A stretch of DNA of 40,117 nt from Gemmatimonadaceae bacterium (GTDB lineage: Bacteria; Gemmatimonadota; Gemmatimonadetes; Gemmatimonadales; Gemmatimonadaceae), in NCBI GenBank assembly GCA_016741895.1, contig JACVCT010000006.1, forward strand, positions 1 through 40,117, written 5' to 3'. The position numbers and the translations under genes were made by a program. The notes beneath the pieces are model-generated. The model worked only from the letters and a program-made list of their open reading frames with translations, did not search any database and was not told where the DNA came from. Of the stretch, positions 25,343-36,232 are shown piece by piece. Within the stretch, counting starts at the first letter, position 1. Each line of letters starts with the position of its first letter.

Positions 25343-26464
25343 TCAGTAGGGAATCGCCCGCCGCAGCCGTTGCCAGAGTTGCTCGTCGAAGGTGCTCACC
25401 GCGAGCGGATTGCCGGCCGACACGTCCGCTTCGGCGCCGTGCCGCACCATCACGAGGTCGAGGCTGGGGATCACATAGATCTTCTTGTCGCCCCTCCCCA
25501 GCGCCGCCACGAGATCGCGTGGCGCCGAGGGCACCAGCATGCCTGGCTGGGTGGGGAACCAATACGGACCCGGGACACGCACCCCGCTGCTGCCATTGAG
25601 CCACCAGAGCAGGCCATAGGCTCCGTTGTCCGGCGGCCCCGGGCGCCACATCTGGGTGATCCAGGTCGAATCCACGACAGGCGTGCCGTTCCAGCGTCCA
25701 CGGGTCAGCATGAGCAGCCCGAAACGCGCCATGTCCCGCGCGGTGCAGCTGAGGATGAACCCCGGCTCCCCGGTGTCCACGTTGAAGCGCCAGGTGCCGC
25801 CCATGCCAATGGGCGCGAGCAGGCGCGTGCGCGTCGCGGTGTTGATGTCCTGACCCGTGACACGGGTCACGAGCGCGAAGAGCTGGTAATACGCCGGATT
25901 GTTGTAGTAGAACCGTGTACCGGGCGCCACGACTGCCTGCAGGGAGTCGTTGAGGCCCGACGTCATCTGCAGCAGGTGTCGCACGGTGATGCGGGCTTCG
26001 GTCGACGGACTGCGCGACCAGCCCGGACCAAGGTATTGGCTTGCCGGTGCGTCGAGACTCACGCGTCCCTCAGCCTGCAGCTGCCCCACCAGCGTGGCGA
26101 GTACGCTCTTGCCGGCCGAGGCAATGATGCTGTCCGTCTCGGGCGTCCAGCCGCGCCAGTAGCGCTCGGCCACGACACGCCCTCGCCACGCAATGAGCAT
26201 GGCAGTGGTCTGCTGCGTCCCCGCCCATTCGAGGGCAGCGTTGAGCGCCGTGCTGTCCCACCCCAGAGCCGCCGGTGCGATGGAGGCCCAGGCACCGGTA
26301 CTCGGCGGAAACACCAACGGCAGCGACCTGACATCCGTCACGGGTGGCGGCGTGGTCGGCGCCGTGGGCGGCGGGGGAGCCACGACGTCCCCGCCTCCGC
26401 TGCTCCCGCAGGCACTGACGACCAGCAGCAGCGCAATGATCGGACCCACGCGCATGATGACCAT
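25343..26464 (-). CDS. Serine hydrolase lipoprotein (beta-lactamase/PBP-like)
   Basis: The 373-aa protein belongs to the class C beta-lactamase/esterase superfamily. It begins with a lipoprotein signal (IALLLVVSAC, lipid Cys at 19), then a Gly/Pro/Thr-rich linker (about 20-45), then the catalytic domain. The SxxK motif is SAGK (116-119), YxN is YNN within RFYYNNPAYYQ, and MVRHGAEA supplies the third (H/K-x-G) element. Such proteins act on D-Ala peptides or esters; true beta-lactamase activity is not implied. ATG 26464 and 26455 are both possible starts; the longer upstream frame lacks a signal peptide. It lies 68 bp after the GT9 gene on the same strand. Confidence 0.85.
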   Translation of the reverse strand: MVIMRVGPIIALLLVVSACGSSGGGDVVAPPPPTAPTTPPPVTDVRSLPLVFPPSTGAWASIAPAALGWDSTALNAALEWAGTQQTTAMLIAWRGRVVAERYWRGWTPETDSIIASAGKSVLATLVGQLQAEGRVSLDAPASQYLGPGWSRSPSTEARITVRHLLQMTSGLNDSLQAVVAPGTRFYYNNPAYYQLFALVTRVTGQDINTATRTRLLAPIGMGGTWRFNVDTGEPGFILSCTARDMARFGLLMLTRGRWNGTPVVDSTWITQMWRPGPPDNGAYGLLWWLNGSSGVRVPGPYWFPTQPGMLVPSAPRDLVAALGRGDKKIYVIPSLDLVMVRHGAEADVSAGNPLAVSTFDEQLWQRLRRAIPY

Positions 26465-26532
26465 GCTCGGAAGACGCAGCAAGCTCCCGCGCGTTAACCT
26501 TGCGGTCTCGCGCGCGACTAATGAGCGGCGAA

Positions 26533-27570
26533 TCAGCCGTGCAGCGCGTGCGCGGCGCCGGCCACCTGTGCCGGTGACAGCTCGCGCATGCAGCGGAAGT
26601 GGCCCAGCGGGCACTGCGCGGGCCCATGCGCATGACAGGGACGGCAGTCCAAGCTGTTGTGCTCGACCACCGTATGCCGTTCGGCCAACGGGCCGAAACC
26701 AAAGGCGGGCACGGTCGGGCCAAACAAAGCCACCGTGGGCGCATTCATGGCGCTGGCCAGATGCAGGGGTGCCGAATCGTTGGTGACGAGCACACGACAG
26801 CGCCCAAGCAGGGCCGCCGATCCCAGCAGCGACAACTGGCCGGTGGCGTCCACAACCGGTGCACCGCCCGCCTCGAGAGCCGCGCTGGCAATGGCCGCCG
26901 CCAGCGGTGCATCACCTGCGGCACCCAGCACCACGATGCGCTCGCCCCTGTGTCCAATGGAACGAACAAGTTCTGCTGCCAGCGCTGCGTAGTGTGGCCA
27001 TCGCTTGGTGGCCCACACACTGCCGGGGGCGAGGGCAATCAGCGGTTCCTGCGCGGACACACCGGCGCGGTCCAGCAGCGCCTGCACCGAGGCGTGATCG
27101 GCCGGGCCGGGATGCAGCGAAGGCCTGAGTGGCGGCGGTACGTCATCGCGCCCCGCTGCATTCCCCAATTGCCACAGACGCGCGGCGTGATGCAGGTCGC
27201 GGCGATACGGCACGCGGCGCGTGGTGAAGAGGCGGCCGCCGCTGGTATCGAAGGTGATGCGCTCGGGAATGCCGGCCATCCATGCCAGGGCCGCGGTGCG
27301 ACTCGAGCCCTGCGCCAGCAACGCGCGGTCAGCCTTGATGCGGCGCAGTCGCTGGGCCATACGCCGCAATCCGCCCAGACCGCGATCGGCGCCACGCTTG
27401 TCGAAGACCAGTACACCGGCCACCGCAGGGTGATTGGCCAGCACGCCGGCATTGGCCGGCGTGGCCACGACATGCACCGGACCCTCGGCCGCCAGCCGCT
27501 CGATGAGCGGCGTGGTGAGGATCATGTCGCCGAGGAAGCTGGTTTGGAGGACAGCCGAAACCACGGGCAT
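26533..27570 (-). CDS. GT9 glycosyltransferase (LPS heptosyltransferase-like)
   Basis: The 345-aa glycosyltransferase family 9 (GT-B fold) protein is similar to WaaF/RfaF, which adds heptose to the LPS inner core. Seen: N-terminal QTSFLGDMILTTPLIERL, the mid-protein APGSVWATKRWPHYAALAAEL, and the donor-binding TNDSAPLHLASAMNAPTVALFGPT. Several cysteines near the C-terminus (DCRPC, QCPLGHFRCM) are shared by many WaaF-like proteins. It acts at the cytosolic face of the inner membrane. ATG 27570 directly abuts the palindromic repeat, so its promoter must lie in or beyond that repeat. Precise donor and acceptor are unproven. Confidence 0.85.
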   Translation of the reverse strand: MPVVSAVLQTSFLGDMILTTPLIERLAAEGPVHVVATPANAGVLANHPAVAGVLVFDKRGADRGLGGLRRMAQRLRRIKADRALLAQGSSRTAALAWMAGIPERITFDTSGGRLFTTRRVPYRRDLHHAARLWQLGNAAGRDDVPPPLRPSLHPGPADHASVQALLDRAGVSAQEPLIALAPGSVWATKRWPHYAALAAELVRSIGHRGERIVVLGAAGDAPLAAAIASAALEAGGAPVVDATGQLSLLGSAALLGRCRVLVTNDSAPLHLASAMNAPTVALFGPTVPAFGFGPLAERHTVVEHNSLDCRPCHAHGPAQCPLGHFRCMRELSPAQVAGAAHALHG

Positions 27571-27672
27571 CTGAACAGATCAGTTTCGAGTAGTGAGTAA
27601 GCGTCCCGGGTCTTGAGTCGAGACAACCCTGAACTCGAAACTCGAACTCATGACCCGGAACTGATCGGTTCA
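27571..27672. repeat. Palindromic repeat pair 3' of lepA
   Basis: A roughly 100-bp element has inverted ends CTGAAC(A/C)GATCAGTT (left from 27571, right ending 27672). Each end carries one core: AACAGATCAGTT at 27574-27585 and AACTGATCGGTT at 27659-27670, 85 bp apart. The interior (GGGTCTTGAGT, ACTCGAAACTCGAACTCA, GACCCGG) matches the repeat units at 29573-29830. It fills almost the entire gap between lepA and the GT9 gene. Confidence 0.8.
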
Positions 27673-27686
27673 GCCAGCCCTTCCTG

Positions 27687-29483
<1,797 letters not shown>

Positions 29484-29535
29484 CGGACGGCCTTGCTGGG
29501 GTTACCGGGCCGGGTCCATTCCCGGCTAGCCCTGA

Positions 29536-29541
29536 AAAATA
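29536..29541 (-). promoter_or_regulatory. Possible -10 box (TATTTT) of lepA
   Basis: TATTTT on the minus strand is the only AT-rich hexamer in the lepA upstream region outside the repeats, about 50 bp before the TTG start. No good -35 box lies at the usual distance, so the call is tentative. Confidence 0.3.
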
Positions 29542-29572
29542 GGGGAGGGCGGGGGGCAAACGGCACTGGGGG

Positions 29573-29830
29573 CGTTTCGAAACCCAAGACTCGAAACTCG
29601 AACTCAAGACCCGGAACTGATCAGTTCTGAGCTTTGAGTTCAAGTTTTGAGTTTGGAGTCACTTACGACCCGGAACTCGTACTCAGGACCCGGAACTGAT
29701 CAGTTTCGAGTTCTGGGTTCAGGTTTCGAGTGCTTGGTCACCTGCAACCCGGAACTCGTACGCAGGACCCGGAACCGATCAGTTTCGAGTTCTGGGTTCA
29801 GGTTTCGAGTCCTGAGTCTACCCGCCGAGT
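29573..29830. repeat. 79-bp palindromic tandem repeats upstream of lepA
   Basis: Cores AACTGATCAGTT (29615-29626), AACTGATCAGTT (29694-29705) and AACCGATCAGTT (29773-29784) recur at exactly 79-bp spacing. Each core sits in an imperfect inverted repeat (left arm ACTCGTACTCAGGACCCGG, right arm TCGAGTTCTGGGTTCAGGT). The first copy is preceded by a half unit and the third trails off near 29830. Together with short flanks this fills the 418-bp space between the divergent lepA and DUF58 genes. An open frame runs through it but has no protein-like composition. The remainder (29831-29889) holds nothing recognisable. Confidence 0.9.
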
Positions 29831-29889
29831 CCTGGGTTCACCCCGCCGCGCCTCGGCCCACCCCGCGAGCAATTCCCGGGCCCCCCGCG

Positions 29890-29895
29890 TATTCT
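29890..29895 (+). promoter_or_regulatory. -10-like TATTCT box next to DUF58 gene start
   Basis: TATTCT ends 6 nt before ATG 29902 with no Shine-Dalgarno between them, the same geometry as at the HD, ROK and surA genes. Confidence 0.45.
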
Positions 29896-29901
29896 CCCCA
29901 C

Positions 29902-30810
29902 ATGAGCACCCCGCGCGCCGACCAACTCGATCCCGCCGTCCTTGCCGCCTTAGGTCACCTGGAGCTGGTGGCCCGCTGGGTGGTGGACGGTTTCATCACC
30001 GGCCTGCACCGGTCGCCGCGCAAGGGGTTCAGCGTGGAGTTCGCCGAGCACCGCCCGTACATCGCCGGCGACGATCTGCGCTACCTGGACTGGCGCATCG
30101 CGGGCCGCGCCGACCGCTGGGTGGTCAAGCAGTTCGAGGAAGAGACCAACGCCCGCGCCATGCTGGTGCTGGACGTCAGCGCCTCCATGCAGTGGACGGG
30201 CGACCCGGCCCGGCTCACCAAGCTGGCCTACGCCGAGCGGCTGGCCAGCGCCATGGCCCTGCTGCTGCTGCGTCAGCGCGACGCCGTGGGCTTGGTGCGC
30301 TTCGATGCCGGTCTCAAGAACCTGGTGCCGGCCCGGGCCCAGCGGGCCCAGTGGCGCCGGCTCATGGCGGCCTTCACCGCGCCTGGCGGCGGCCGCGATT
30401 CCGATGTGGCGGGCGCCCTGCTGCAGGCCGGCCGCATGGTGCGGCGTCCGGGCTTCGTGGTGCTGCTCTCCGACCTGCTCACCGATGCCGCGCCCGTTGC
30501 CGACGCCGCCCGCACGCTGCGCGCGCGGGGGCACGAGGTGCTGGTGCTGCACATCATGGATCCGGCCGAGCGCGATTTCCCGGACAGTGGCGAAGCCCGC
30601 TACCGGGACCCGGAGTCGCTCAATGAAGTGCCGGCCAGTCCGGGTGACGTGCGCAGCACCTACCAGACCACGGTGCAGGAGGCGCTCGCCGACTGGCGCT
30701 CTGCGCTGGGCCGCGCCGGCGCGCGCTACGCGCTGGCCTACACGAACGAACCCTTCGGGCGGCCGCTGCGGCATCTGGTGGGTGTGAACGGACGCGGGGC
30801 GATGGTGTGA
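29902..30810 (+). CDS. DUF58 / VWA-like protein
   Basis: The 302-aa protein shows DUF58 hallmarks: HRSPRKGFSVEFAEHRPYIAGDDLRYLDWRIAGRADRWVVKQFEEETNARAMLVLDVSASM, where LDVSASM is a MIDAS-like metal site. Members usually work with a MoxR AAA+ ATPase and BatA/BatB-type membrane proteins, possibly as metal-ion chaperones or assembly factors. The BatA-like gene follows after 49 bp, but no moxR is present in the window. The open frame upstream of 29902 runs through tandem repeats and is not coding. No signal peptide is seen. Confidence 0.88.
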   Translation: MSTPRADQLDPAVLAALGHLELVARWVVDGFITGLHRSPRKGFSVEFAEHRPYIAGDDLRYLDWRIAGRADRWVVKQFEEETNARAMLVLDVSASMQWTGDPARLTKLAYAERLASAMALLLLRQRDAVGLVRFDAGLKNLVPARAQRAQWRRLMAAFTAPGGGRDSDVAGALLQAGRMVRRPGFVVLLSDLLTDAAPVADAARTLRARGHEVLVLHIMDPAERDFPDSGEARYRDPESLNEVPASPGDVRSTYQTTVQEALADWRSALGRAGARYALAYTNEPFGRPLRHLVGVNGRGAMV

Positions 30811-30859
30811 TGCCGCGTCCTGCCCATCCTCTCGCGTCACGCACGAAGTACAACAACTG

Positions 30860-32752
30860 ATGGCCTTCCTCGCTCCCGCCTTTCTCGCGCTGGCCGCTCT
30901 GGCCGGCGTGCCGCTGCTCGTGCACCTGCTGCGGCGGCGCATCGGGCGCACCGTCGACTTTCCCGCTGTGCGCTATCTGCTGCGCATGGAGCAGGAGCAC
31001 AGCCGCGATCTCAAGCTGCGCAATCGGCTGCTGCTCATCCTGCGGCTCATTGCAGTGCTGGCGCTGGCATTGGCGGCGGCGCGTCCCATTGCGGCCTTGT
31101 TCGGCACCGGGCACGCGCCCATTGCCGTGGCCGTGGTGCTCGACAACTCCATGAGCAGCGGCGTCGTGCAGGATGGACGCCCGCGTCTCGACAGCCTGCG
31201 GGCCGCGGCGCGTTCGCTGCTGCAGGAACTCACCAACGACGACCGCGGCTGGATTGTCACCGCCGACGGTCGGGTGCTGGGTGGAACGCCGGCCAGTCTC
31301 GAAGCGGGCCTGCGTGATCTCGCACCCCTTGGCGGCCGCGGCGATCTCGCGGCGGCCACGCAGCGCGCCCTCGGCTTGGCCCGCAGAGGCGCACCACGTA
31401 CACCCGTCGTGGCCCTCGTGTCTGACGGTCAGCCCTCCGCGTTCCGCGCCGACAGTGTGCTGGATGCAGCCGATGTGCCGGTGCTGCTGCTCACCGTACC
31501 CGCGGCCATGACGGCCAATCGCGCCGTGCTGCAGGCCACGCCCGAACCCACACGCTGGACACCTGGCGGCGCGGTGTCGCTGGCTGTGGCATCGCCCGAC
31601 TCCACAAGCTGGCGGCTCGCGCTCGACGGGCGCACCGTGGCCCGCGGTGACGTGTCGCCGGCCACCATCGATGCGCCGGCCCGCGTCACCCCACGACTGG
31701 CCAGCGCCACCAGCGGCTGGGTGCGCGGTAGTGTGGAGCTCGACGCCGATGCCCTGCGCGCCGACGACACGCGGTACTTTGCCGTGCGCGTTGCGCCGCC
31801 GCCGGCCATTGCCGTACGCGGTGAGGGCGGCCCCTTCCTCGCCGCCGCGCTGTCCACGCTGGTCGATGAACAACGCCTCGCACGTGGCCGCGAGGGCGAG
31901 ACCGGCGTCGTCACCATCGGCAGTGCCGACGCCGCCGACACCCGCAAGCCGGTGTTGCTCACTGCGCCGCGCGACCCCGTGCGTGTGGGCGAGGCCAACC
32001 GCCAACTCGCGCGGCTCGGCATTCCCTGGCGTTTCGGCGCCATTGCCCGCGCCACCGTGTTGGCCCGCGTAACCGGCGCCGCATCGGCCGACACCAACGC
32101 CGCATCCACGCGTGCCTTTGACGGGGCGCCAGTGCGCTTGCGCTACCCCTTGCTCTACTCGCCCGGCGAAAACGCCGCCGGTGCCGATCGCCCCGACACC
32201 ATTGCCACCGCCGGCGGCGCGCCCTGGGTGGTGGCCGGCGCCGACTACGTGCTGCTTGGTTCTCCACTAGATCCCGAGGCCACTGACCTTCCGCTGCGCG
32301 CGGCCTTTGTACCCTGGGTGCTCGAGGCCCTCGCCCGCCGCCTGGGTGACGAAGGTCGCCTGCTCACCGCCGCACCGGGCGCCACTCTGAGCGGCCTGCG
32401 CGATCTCACCGCGCTCGAGGCGCCGGACGGGAGCCTGCTGCCGCTTTCCGGCGATCGGGCAACCGTTCCGGCCACCTCAGGCGTTTACTTTCTACGCAGG
32501 CAGGCGGCGCGGGTGGGCGCACTGGTGGTGAACCCGGAACCCGAGGAATCGGCGTTCGAGCCCATGCCCGCCGGCGGTGCGGAGGCCCTTCTGGCGCGCA
32601 TGCTGCGCGGACAGGATGTGGCGGCTGCGTCGTCAGTGGCCGAGTGGCAACGGGCGGTGTTCTCGCGCGCGGCCGGTCAGGCCTTGCTGTTGCCGCTGGT
32701 GGCACTGGCTCTGCTGGCCCTCATGGCGGAAGCCTGGGTCAGCCGCCGCTAG
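30860..32752 (+). CDS. BatA-like membrane protein with VWA domain
   Basis: The 630-aa protein begins with the BatA N-terminal region: a membrane helix FLALAALAGVPLLVHLLRRR (about 7-26), then a second helix LLLILRLIAVLALALAAARP (55-75). A VWA-type domain (AVAVVLDNSMSSG, MIDAS DxSxS) covers about 90-220, and a long Ala-rich beta domain carries to a C-terminal membrane helix (LLLPLVALALLALMAEAWV). It is anchored at both ends, with most of its mass probably periplasmic. It follows the DUF58 gene by 49 bp and precedes mfd by 58 bp. Exact role unknown; the pair resembles MoxR-associated operons lacking the ATPase. Confidence 0.85.
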   Translation: MAFLAPAFLALAALAGVPLLVHLLRRRIGRTVDFPAVRYLLRMEQEHSRDLKLRNRLLLILRLIAVLALALAAARPIAALFGTGHAPIAVAVVLDNSMSSGVVQDGRPRLDSLRAAARSLLQELTNDDRGWIVTADGRVLGGTPASLEAGLRDLAPLGGRGDLAAATQRALGLARRGAPRTPVVALVSDGQPSAFRADSVLDAADVPVLLLTVPAAMTANRAVLQATPEPTRWTPGGAVSLAVASPDSTSWRLALDGRTVARGDVSPATIDAPARVTPRLASATSGWVRGSVELDADALRADDTRYFAVRVAPPPAIAVRGEGGPFLAAALSTLVDEQRLARGREGETGVVTIGSADAADTRKPVLLTAPRDPVRVGEANRQLARLGIPWRFGAIARATVLARVTGAASADTNAASTRAFDGAPVRLRYPLLYSPGENAAGADRPDTIATAGGAPWVVAGADYVLLGSPLDPEATDLPLRAAFVPWVLEALARRLGDEGRLLTAAPGATLSGLRDLTALEAPDGSLLPLSGDRATVPATSGVYFLRRQAARVGALVVNPEPEESAFEPMPAGGAEALLARMLRGQDVAAASSVAEWQRAVFSRAAGQALLLPLVALALLALMAEAWVSRR

Positions 32753-32810
32753 CTCGGGCGGGCGTCACGCAGGAATTCACCGCAGGATCTGCAGGATACA
32801 ACGGGCAGGT

Positions 32811-35800
32811 ATGGGATTACCGCGTTTGCTGGACGCGCTCGCCGGGCTGCAGGCCTGGGAGCGCACATTCAAGGCGCTCCCGGAACCGGGAGCGTCGCTG
32901 CGTTTGGGGGGACTCGCCGGCTCCAGTGATGCCGTACTGGTGGCGTCCCTCGCGCGCGCCATGCCGCATCGACTCGTGGCGGTCATCACCGATCAGCTGG
33001 GTGACGCCGAACGCTGGCTGGCCGACCTGCAGTCGCTGGTGGATGACGTGCCGGTCGCGCTCTATCCGCCGCGCGAGGGCTTTGGTGAAGTGGAGCCGCA
33101 CGCCGAGGTGGCCGGTGAACGCGTGGAAACGCTCGAGCAACTCGGCCGAAGTGGTGTGCGCATTCTGCTCACCACCGCGCGCGCCGTGCTCGAGAAAACT
33201 GCACTACCCACCGCGCTCGCTGGCGCGCGGCTCGAGCTGCGCAAGGGCGATGTGCGTCGCCCCGAGGAACTCGCCGCGCATCTCGAGTCCATTGGGTTCG
33301 AGCGTGTGCCGATGGTCGAGGACGTGGCCCAGTTCTCCGTACGCGGCGGCATCTTCGACATCTATTCGTTCGGCATGGCCGAACCGGTGCGCCTCGAGTT
33401 CTGGGGTGATGACATCGTCGAGCTGCGGCACTTCGACCTCAACACGCAGCGCAGCACACGCGACGCCGAGCTGGCACTGGTGCTGCCGGTGGATGGCCGC
33501 GTACAGGCGGTGGAGGAGAACGGCGAACGTGTCTCGCTGCCCGACCTCTGGCCATCGGACACGCTGGTGGTATGGCCGGCCGGCAGCAGCGTGCTGCCCG
33601 AACTCGTGCGCACCTGGGACGAGGCCGCGCATCACATTGAATTGGCCAAGCGGCGTGGCGAAGACTGGGTCTCGCGCGAACAGCTCTTTGTCGCGCCGCC
33701 CGTGATGGCCAGCACGCTGGCGCGCTTCGGTACGGTGAAGCTCAACCCGCCGCCACAGCGCGCCGCCAGCGCCAGTGCGGCCGATCTCGCGCCCACCGGT
33801 CCCGAGCCGGACATTGCCTTCCCCACGCGGCCACCGGAGAGCATCTCGCGCGACCTGCGCGTGCTGCGCCGCCTGCAGCGCGACGGCCTGCCCACGCTCA
33901 TTCTTTGCGACAACGCGGGGCAGGCGGAACGTCTCGAGGAACTGCTGGGTGAAGACGGACCGGTGAGCGCCGCGCTGGCCATTGGAGTGCTGGGCGGCGG
34001 CTTCGTGATTCCGGGCGCCGTGCGTGTGCTCACCGATCACGAGATCTTCCGCCGCGATCGCCGGCTGCGCCGCACGCGCAAGTATGGCACGGGTGCGTCG
34101 CTCGACACCCTGGGCGCACTCAAGCCCGGCGACTTCGTGGTGCATCTCGAGCATGGCATCGGCATCTATCGCGGCATCGAAAAGGTGTTCGTGCGCGAGG
34201 CCACCATTGAAAGTGCGGTCATCGAGTACGAGGGCGGCGATCGGCTGAATGTGCCGCTGTATCGCATCGATCAGATCGAGCGCTATCGCAGCGCCAGCGA
34301 TGTGAGCAGTGATGCGCCGCCGCCGCGCCTGCACAAACTCGGTGGCAAGCAGTGGAAGGCGCAGCGCGAAAAGACGCGCATGGCCATCCTCGAGATGACG
34401 CAGGAACTCCTGCAGCTTTACGCGCGGCGCAAGGTCTCCACGCGGCCGCCACACGGCGCCGACAGTGCCTGGCAGCGGCAACTCGAAAGCAGCTTTCTCT
34501 TCGAGGACACGCCCGACCAGCGCAAGGCCACCGAGGATGTAAAGCGTGACCTCGAAGGCGAACGGCCCATGGACCGTCTGCTCGTTGGCGACGTGGGCTA
34601 TGGCAAGACGGAAATCGCCATCCGCGCGGCCTTCAAGGCGGTGCAGGGCGGACGGCAGGTGGCCGTGCTGGTGCCAACCACCATTCTCGCCGAGCAGCAC
34701 GCGCGCAGCTTCGGCGATCGTCTGGCCGACTTCCCCGTCACCGTCGAAGTCATGAGCCGCTTCCAGACCGCCAAGGAACAGGCGGCGGTGGTGGACAAGC
34801 TCAAGAAGAAGCAGATCGATATCGTCATCGGCACGCATCGTCTGCTCAGTCCCGACGTGGTCTTCGCCGACCTCGGGCTCATCATCGTGGACGAGGAGCA
34901 TCGCTTTGGCGTGAAGCACAAGGAACGCCTCAAGCAGCTCAAGGTGTCCACCGACGTGCTCACGCTCACGGCCACGCCCATTCCGCGCACCCTGCACCAG
35001 TCGCTGGCAGGCCTGCGCGACCTCACGCTCATGCAAACGCCGCCGCGCGATCGCTCGCCGGTGCTCACGTTTGTCGAGCCCTTCGATGACGCGCTCATCG
35101 AGGAGGCCATTGCCCGTGAGCTGGACCGCGGCGGCCAGGTGTTCTTCGTGCACAATCGCGTGGAGACCATCGAGGCCATTGCCGATCATCTGCGGCGCAT
35201 CGTGCCGCGGGCGCGTGTGGGCGTGGGGCACGGCCAGATGAAGGAGCGCGACCTCGAGGAGGTCATGCGCCGCTTCGTGGAGGGGGAGCTCGACATTCTC
35301 GTGTCCACGCTCATCGTGGAGAGCGGGCTCGACGTGCCCAATGCGAACACGATGTTCGTCAACCGGGCCGACCACCTGGGTCTGGCCCAGCTCTACCAAC
35401 TGCGCGGGCGGGTGGGACGTTCGCACCGCCGCGCCTACTGCTATCTGCTGGTGCCCGATCGGGTGGACGAGGACGCGGAGCGCCGTCTGGCGGATCTGGA
35501 GCACCACACCGAACTGGGCGCCGGCTACCGGGTGGCGCTCAAGGATCTCGAGATGCGCGGCGCCGGCAACCTGCTGGGTCCCGAGCAGTCGGGCTTCGTG
35601 CACGCGGTGGGCTTTGACCTTTATCTGCGGCTGCTCGACGAAACCGTGCGGCAGCTCTCGGACGACGGGGGCCAGAAGGCCTGGATGCCGGCCGATGTCA
35701 CGCTCGACTTCCCGAGCTTCCTGCCCGACGACTACATCGCTTCGCAGGAAGCCAAGCTGGACGTGTATCGCCGCCTCACGGCGCTGCGCGACCCGGCGGC

Positions 35801-36122
35801 CATCGCGGCGCTGGCCCAGGAGGTCCGGGACCGCTTCGGGCCGCTGCCGGCCCCGGCCCAGGCACTCTTTGGCCAGGCCATGCTGCGGGTGCTGGGGGCC
35901 CTGCTCGGGGTGGAGGGGGTGCTTGTGCGCGCCTCCGAGGCCCGTATTACTTTCAGGGCTGACGCTGTTCCGCGCCTCAAGGGGCTGTCCGCTGCGTTCC
36001 ACGACGTCCAGTTCCAGGTGGACGTGCGCCGGGCGCAGCCGCTGGCTCTCAAGCTGACCCGCTTGGGTGGCGCGGAGATGCTCGAGGGGCTCATCCGCGC
36101 CCTCCGGGCGCTCGTCGTCTGA
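32811..36122 (+). CDS. mfd: Transcription-repair coupling factor Mfd
   Basis: Mfd removes RNA polymerase stalled at DNA damage and recruits UvrA. The 1103-aa protein shows the UvrB-like N-terminal domain (about 1-350), the RNA polymerase-interacting CarD-like domain (about 430-510, KPGDFVVHLEHGIGIYRGIEK), the RecG-like motor with Walker A VGDVGYGKTE (about 592), DEEHRFGV (about 693), TATPIPRT (about 720) and RGRVGRSHRRAYCYLL, and the C-terminal TRCF domain (about 950-1085). ATG 32811 is chosen; the longer frame overlaps the BatA-like gene in another frame. The 58-bp leader holds two direct GCAGGAT copies (32782-32788, 32791-32797). Confidence 0.96.
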   Translation: MGLPRLLDALAGLQAWERTFKALPEPGASLRLGGLAGSSDAVLVASLARAMPHRLVAVITDQLGDAERWLADLQSLVDDVPVALYPPREGFGEVEPHAEVAGERVETLEQLGRSGVRILLTTARAVLEKTALPTALAGARLELRKGDVRRPEELAAHLESIGFERVPMVEDVAQFSVRGGIFDIYSFGMAEPVRLEFWGDDIVELRHFDLNTQRSTRDAELALVLPVDGRVQAVEENGERVSLPDLWPSDTLVVWPAGSSVLPELVRTWDEAAHHIELAKRRGEDWVSREQLFVAPPVMASTLARFGTVKLNPPPQRAASASAADLAPTGPEPDIAFPTRPPESISRDLRVLRRLQRDGLPTLILCDNAGQAERLEELLGEDGPVSAALAIGVLGGGFVIPGAVRVLTDHEIFRRDRRLRRTRKYGTGASLDTLGALKPGDFVVHLEHGIGIYRGIEKVFVREATIESAVIEYEGGDRLNVPLYRIDQIERYRSASDVSSDAPPPRLHKLGGKQWKAQREKTRMAILEMTQELLQLYARRKVSTRPPHGADSAWQRQLESSFLFEDTPDQRKATEDVKRDLEGERPMDRLLVGDVGYGKTEIAIRAAFKAVQGGRQVAVLVPTTILAEQHARSFGDRLADFPVTVEVMSRFQTAKEQAAVVDKLKKKQIDIVIGTHRLLSPDVVFADLGLIIVDEEHRFGVKHKERLKQLKVSTDVLTLTATPIPRTLHQSLAGLRDLTLMQTPPRDRSPVLTFVEPFDDALIEEAIARELDRGGQVFFVHNRVETIEAIADHLRRIVPRARVGVGHGQMKERDLEEVMRRFVEGELDILVSTLIVESGLDVPNANTMFVNRADHLGLAQLYQLRGRVGRSHRRAYCYLLVPDRVDEDAERRLADLEHHTELGAGYRVALKDLEMRGAGNLLGPEQSGFVHAVGFDLYLRLLDETVRQLSDDGGQKAWMPADVTLDFPSFLPDDYIASQEAKLDVYRRLTALRDPAAIAALAQEVRDRFGPLPAPAQALFGQAMLRVLGALLGVEGVLVRASEARITFRADAVPRLKGLSAAFHDVQFQVDVRRAQPLALKLTRLGGAEMLEGLIRALRALVV

Positions 36123-36209
36123 AGGCGTCCCGGTATGCCTGCTGGACCGACGCGCACCCACCCGTGGCAACCACTCGGCGGCCATCGGGGTCCTACCTAT
36201 CCACACCTC

Positions 36210-36225
36210 ACTCCGTGGGCGGAGT
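36210..36225 (+). promoter_or_regulatory. Hairpin sequestering ribosome site of parvulin lipoprotein
   Basis: A perfect 6-bp stem, ACTCCG and CGGAGT around a TGGG loop, lies just before ATG 36233. The GGAG in the 3' arm (36221-36224) is the ribosome binding site, at 8-nt spacing. Folding would hide it, so translation may be opened by heat, a protein or upstream translation. Confidence 0.5.
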
Positions 36226-36232
36226 CTGCCTG

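Noticed and set aside
25343-26464. Acquired antibiotic-resistance beta-lactamase
   Set aside because: SxxK and YxN occur across esterases and D,D-peptidases; the gene is chromosomal-looking with no mobile element, so resistance is not supported.
29573-29830. CRISPR-like array near lepA
   Set aside because: The unit is 79 bp, palindromic and similar along its whole length, with no constant repeat alternating with unique spacers and no cas genes nearby.
33204-36206. 1000-residue open frame antisense to mfd
   Set aside because: Mfd on the plus strand has every expected motif. The antisense frame is stop-free because of G+C-rich codon bias and resembles no family.
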